The notes under the pieces are model-generated. The model was not told where the DNA came from. It ran no database searches and saw nothing but the letters and a program-made list of their open reading frames with translations. The position numbers and the translations under genes were made by a program. From Lachnospiraceae bacterium (GTDB taxonomy: Bacteria; Bacillota; Clostridia; Lachnospirales; Lachnospiraceae), in contig JAFPWO010000025.1 in assembly GCA_017394885.1 (NCBI GenBank), forward strand, positions 1 through 64,000: a stretch of DNA of 64,000 bases, in the 5' to 3' direction. How positions within the stretch are numbered: position 1 is the stretch's first letter; each line of letters begins with the position of its first letter. This document shows, in pieces, positions 61,751 to 64,000 of this stretch.

Positions 61751-64000
61751 ATGTATTTGAACGCTACGCGCCGTTTATTCAGGATTATATCTACCGCGCG
61801 GGGTGGCAGCGCCTGCGCAGCGTGCAGAATGCGGCAGGAGAGGCGATTTTCGGAACGGATGAGAACGTCCTTCTGACGGCGTCGACCGCCTCGGGCAAGA
61901 CCGAAGCGGCCTTTTTCCCCATCCTTACGCTGCTGGACGAGGATCCCTCCCAAACGGTGGGCGTCCTTTATATCGCGCCGCTCAAGGCCCTGATCAACGA
62001 CCAGTTCGGCCGTCTGAACGAGCTGTGCGAGGAACAGGATTTCCCGGTCTACCGCTGGCACGGGGATGTGGCGCAGTCCCGCAAACGAAAGCTCCTGCGG
62101 AAGCCCTCCGGGATCCTGCAGATCACGCCGGAGTCGCTGGAGTCTCTGCTGATGAACAAGTACATGGAGATCCCTTCCCTGTTCGGAGATCTGCGCTTTA
62201 TCGTGATCGATGAGATCCATTCCCTGCTGCGGGCGGACCGCGGCCTGCAGACCTTCTGCCTGATCGAGCGGCTCTGCCGGCTGGCGGGCTGTAATCCGCG
62301 CAGGATCGGGCTTTCCGCCACGATCGGCAATCCCGAAGACGCCGGGAAGTTCCTGGCGGCGGGAAGCGGCCGGGAAACGCTGATCCCGCGCTTTGACGGC
62401 GGGAAAGAAGTCTGGCGGCTGTCGATGGAGCACTTTTTTTCCAGTGCGCCGCAGGCCGGGGAGGGATCGCCCCTTCCCGAAGAGACGCTGTTTTCCGAAG
62501 CGCCGACGGATACCGCGCCGAAAGCCGCCGACCCCGGCATCGGCTTTATTTTCGAACACACCCGGGGCAAGAAATGCCTCATTTTTACCAATTCCCGCGA
62601 GGAATGCGAGACGGTCTGCCAGCAGCTGCGCCATTACTGCGAGGTCAGTCATGAGCCGGACCGCTTTCTCATCCATCACGGCAACCTTTCGGCTTCCTTC
62701 CGGGAGAGTGCGGAAGAGGAAATGAAGGACGACGACTCCCTGATGAGCATCTGTGCCACGGCCACGCTCGAGCTGGGCATCGATATCGGCCGGCTGGAGC
62801 GGGCTTTCCAGATCGACGCGCCGTTTACGGTTTCGGGTTTCCTGCAGCGCATGGGCCGCACCGGCCGGCGCGGGAATCCGTCGGAGATGTGCTTTGTCAT
62901 GCGGGAGGAGCACCAGGAAGCGCGGGCCATGATGCCGGATACGATCCCCTGGTATCTGATCCAGGGCATTTCGCTTGTCCAGCTCTATATCGAGGAGCGT
63001 TTTGTGGAGCCGCCGCGGATGGACCGCCTGCCCTACAGCCTTTTATATCACCAGACTATGAGCACGCTGGCTTCCTGCGGGGAGATGATCCCGGCAGAGC
63101 TGGCTTCCCGCGTGCTTTCCTTAAGCTGCTTTCGGCGCGTTTCGCAGGAAGATTTCCGCCTCCTGCTGCGGCATCTGCTGGAGATCGATCACATAAACCG
63201 GACCGAAAACGGCGGCCTGATCGTGGGGATCTCGGGCGAGCGGATCGTGAACAGCTATAAATTCTACGCAGTCTTTCAGGAAAATATCGAGTATACCGTC
63301 CACGCGGGCTCCGAACAGCTCGGGACCATCGTAAAGCCCCCGCCCGTGGGGGATAAGATCGCCATCGCTGGCCGGGTCTGGGTCGTGGAAGAGGTGGACC
63401 ATAAGCGCCGGGAGCTTTACTGCACACTGGTCAAGGGCAGTATTCCGGCTTATTTCGGAGACGTGCCGGGGGATATCCATACCCGGATCCTGGAACGGAT
63501 GTACGGAGTGCTTTCGGAAGAAAAATCGTATCCGTACCTGATGCCGCATGCCGTAAGCCGCCTCGCGGAGGCCCGCGATACCTTCCGGAAAGCCCGGATG
63601 GCGGAGCGGCCGCTCATTTCCCTCGGCGGGAAGATGTGGGCGTTGTTCCCCTGGCTGGGAAGCTACGCGTTTCTGGCGCTGGAGCGCTTTTTAAAGATCC
63701 GCTGCGCGAAGCGCCTCGGCCTGACCGGCCTTAATGCATCCCGGCCGTACTACATGCAGTTTACGCTTCAGGTCAGTGAAGCCGAGTTCTATGAAATAGT
63801 CTGCGAGGAAGCAGAAAAGGAACTTGACCCGCTGGAGCTGGTATACCCCGGGGAAGTTCCTGTCTTTGAAAAATATGATGAATATGTGCCGACGGATCTG
63901 GTGCGCAAAGGCTTTGCCTGCGGCGTCCTGGACATCGAAGGGATGAAAACGCGGGTGCGGGAGTGGAAGAATATGACTCCCGTTTCCGGACAGGAGACGA
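61747..64000 (+). CDS. Lhr/BrxHI-like DEXH superfamily 2 helicase (3' truncated by window edge)
   Basis: 751 codons are visible with no stop before the window edge. The helicase core has Walker A TASGKTEA with Lys51, TPESLESLL, DEIH at 155-158, LSATIG, then in the second RecA domain LIFTNSREEC, ATATLELGIDIG and QRMGRTGRRG at 367-376. The part after residue 400 has a winged-helix-like and Lhr-type region (LASCGEMIPAE, VGDKIAIAGRVWVVEEVD). The start overlaps the ATPase stop by 4 bases. Type 2 BREX pairs BrxD with BrxHI, a helicase of this kind. Further defence genes, if any, lie beyond the window. Confidence 0.9.
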   Translation, partial: MNVFERYAPFIQDYIYRAGWQRLRSVQNAAGEAIFGTDENVLLTASTASGKTEAAFFPILTLLDEDPSQTVGVLYIAPLKALINDQFGRLNELCEEQDFPVYRWHGDVAQSRKRKLLRKPSGILQITPESLESLLMNKYMEIPSLFGDLRFIVIDEIHSLLRADRGLQTFCLIERLCRLAGCNPRRIGLSATIGNPEDAGKFLAAGSGRETLIPRFDGGKEVWRLSMEHFFSSAPQAGEGSPLPEETLFSEAPTDTAPKAADPGIGFIFEHTRGKKCLIFTNSREECETVCQQLRHYCEVSHEPDRFLIHHGNLSASFRESAEEEMKDDDSLMSICATATLELGIDIGRLERAFQIDAPFTVSGFLQRMGRTGRRGNPSEMCFVMREEHQEARAMMPDTIPWYLIQGISLVQLYIEERFVEPPRMDRLPYSLLYHQTMSTLASCGEMIPAELASRVLSLSCFRRVSQEDFRLLLRHLLEIDHINRTENGGLIVGISGERIVNSYKFYAVFQENIEYTVHAGSEQLGTIVKPPPVGDKIAIAGRVWVVEEVDHKRRELYCTLVKGSIPAYFGDVPGDIHTRILERMYGVLSEEKSYPYLMPHAVSRLAEARDTFRKARMAERPLISLGGKMWALFPWLGSYAFLALERFLKIRCAKRLGLTGLNASRPYYMQFTLQVSEAEFYEIVCEEAEKELDPLELVYPGEVPVFEKYDEYVPTDLVRKGFACGVLDIEGMKTRVREWKNMTPVSGQET

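Noticed and set aside
58755-64000. Calling the last operon BREX
   Set aside because: Only the ATPase and helicase resemble BREX proteins; none of the defining methylase, PglZ or BrxC/PglY genes is visible.
1-64000. CRISPR arrays, tRNA or rRNA genes, transposases and prophage genes
   Set aside because: Both strands were read for regular direct repeats, cloverleaf-like segments and typical mobile-element proteins, and none was found.

Overview
The window is a GC-rich (high-50s percent by eye) stretch of a Firmicutes genome, most likely a gut- or rumen-associated member of the class Clostridia. The evidence is the gene set: HPr kinase/phosphorylase, WhiA, a DUF1292 protein, the rplU-rpmA-obgE block, ECF sigma factor with a membrane partner, flavodiiron protein with fused rubredoxin, EFR1-type ferredoxin flavoprotein, ThrE-type split exporter, and a giant secreted subtilase with a dockerin-like domain. 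Start sites have strong AGGAGG-type ribosome binding sites and many promoters are clear TTGACA/TATAAT types. No species is assigned. No tRNA, rRNA, CRISPR array, prophage or insertion sequence was seen.

Layout. 1-7192: end of one secreted protein and a complete 2,116-residue secreted subtilase; both end in the same unnamed C-terminal module. 7307-12272: a RiPP-like (ribosomally made, modified peptide) cluster: a 36-residue peptide with its own promoter and terminator, then an operon of HprK-like kinase, PqqD-like protein, S26-type peptidase, exporter ABC transporter and nucleotidyltransferase-family protein. This operon runs by a 4-base overlap into the housekeeping genes hprK-murB-whiA and a PHP phosphatase (12269-15926). 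15950-19908: a PNPOx-fold protein, then a ribbon-helix-helix regulator with clpB. 19972-26426: surface polysaccharide genes (four family 2 glycosyltransferases, one inverted, an O-antigen ligase/polymerase-like protein, galE).

26491-33140 (minus strand): ThrE-like exporter in two parts, flavodiiron protein, EFR1 ferredoxin protein, M29 aminopeptidase, and an unrecognised polytopic membrane protein. 33341-43432: miaB, an IlvD/Edd-family dehydratase, mutS, an M18 aminopeptidase, mutL and miaA, followed by a convergent EamA transporter. 44528-47430: rplU-rpmA-obgE and a HAD phosphatase. 47534-51891: ECF sigma factor, a membrane-anchored serpin that looks like its anti-sigma partner, and a large lipoprotein. 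52063-57477: gltX, a UvrD-like helicase, DUF1292 protein, a His-rich CsoR-family repressor, and ychF. 57902-58588: a metallophosphoesterase.

58755-64000: a tightly overlapping three-gene operon (TerB-N/TerB-C protein, BrxD-like P-loop ATPase, Lhr/BrxHI-like DEXH helicase) that runs off the window end. It looks like a DNA-processing or phage-defence module. The two most promising regions for undescribed biology are this operon and the RiPP-like cluster at 7307-12272. All function calls are from reading the sequence; no database search was run.
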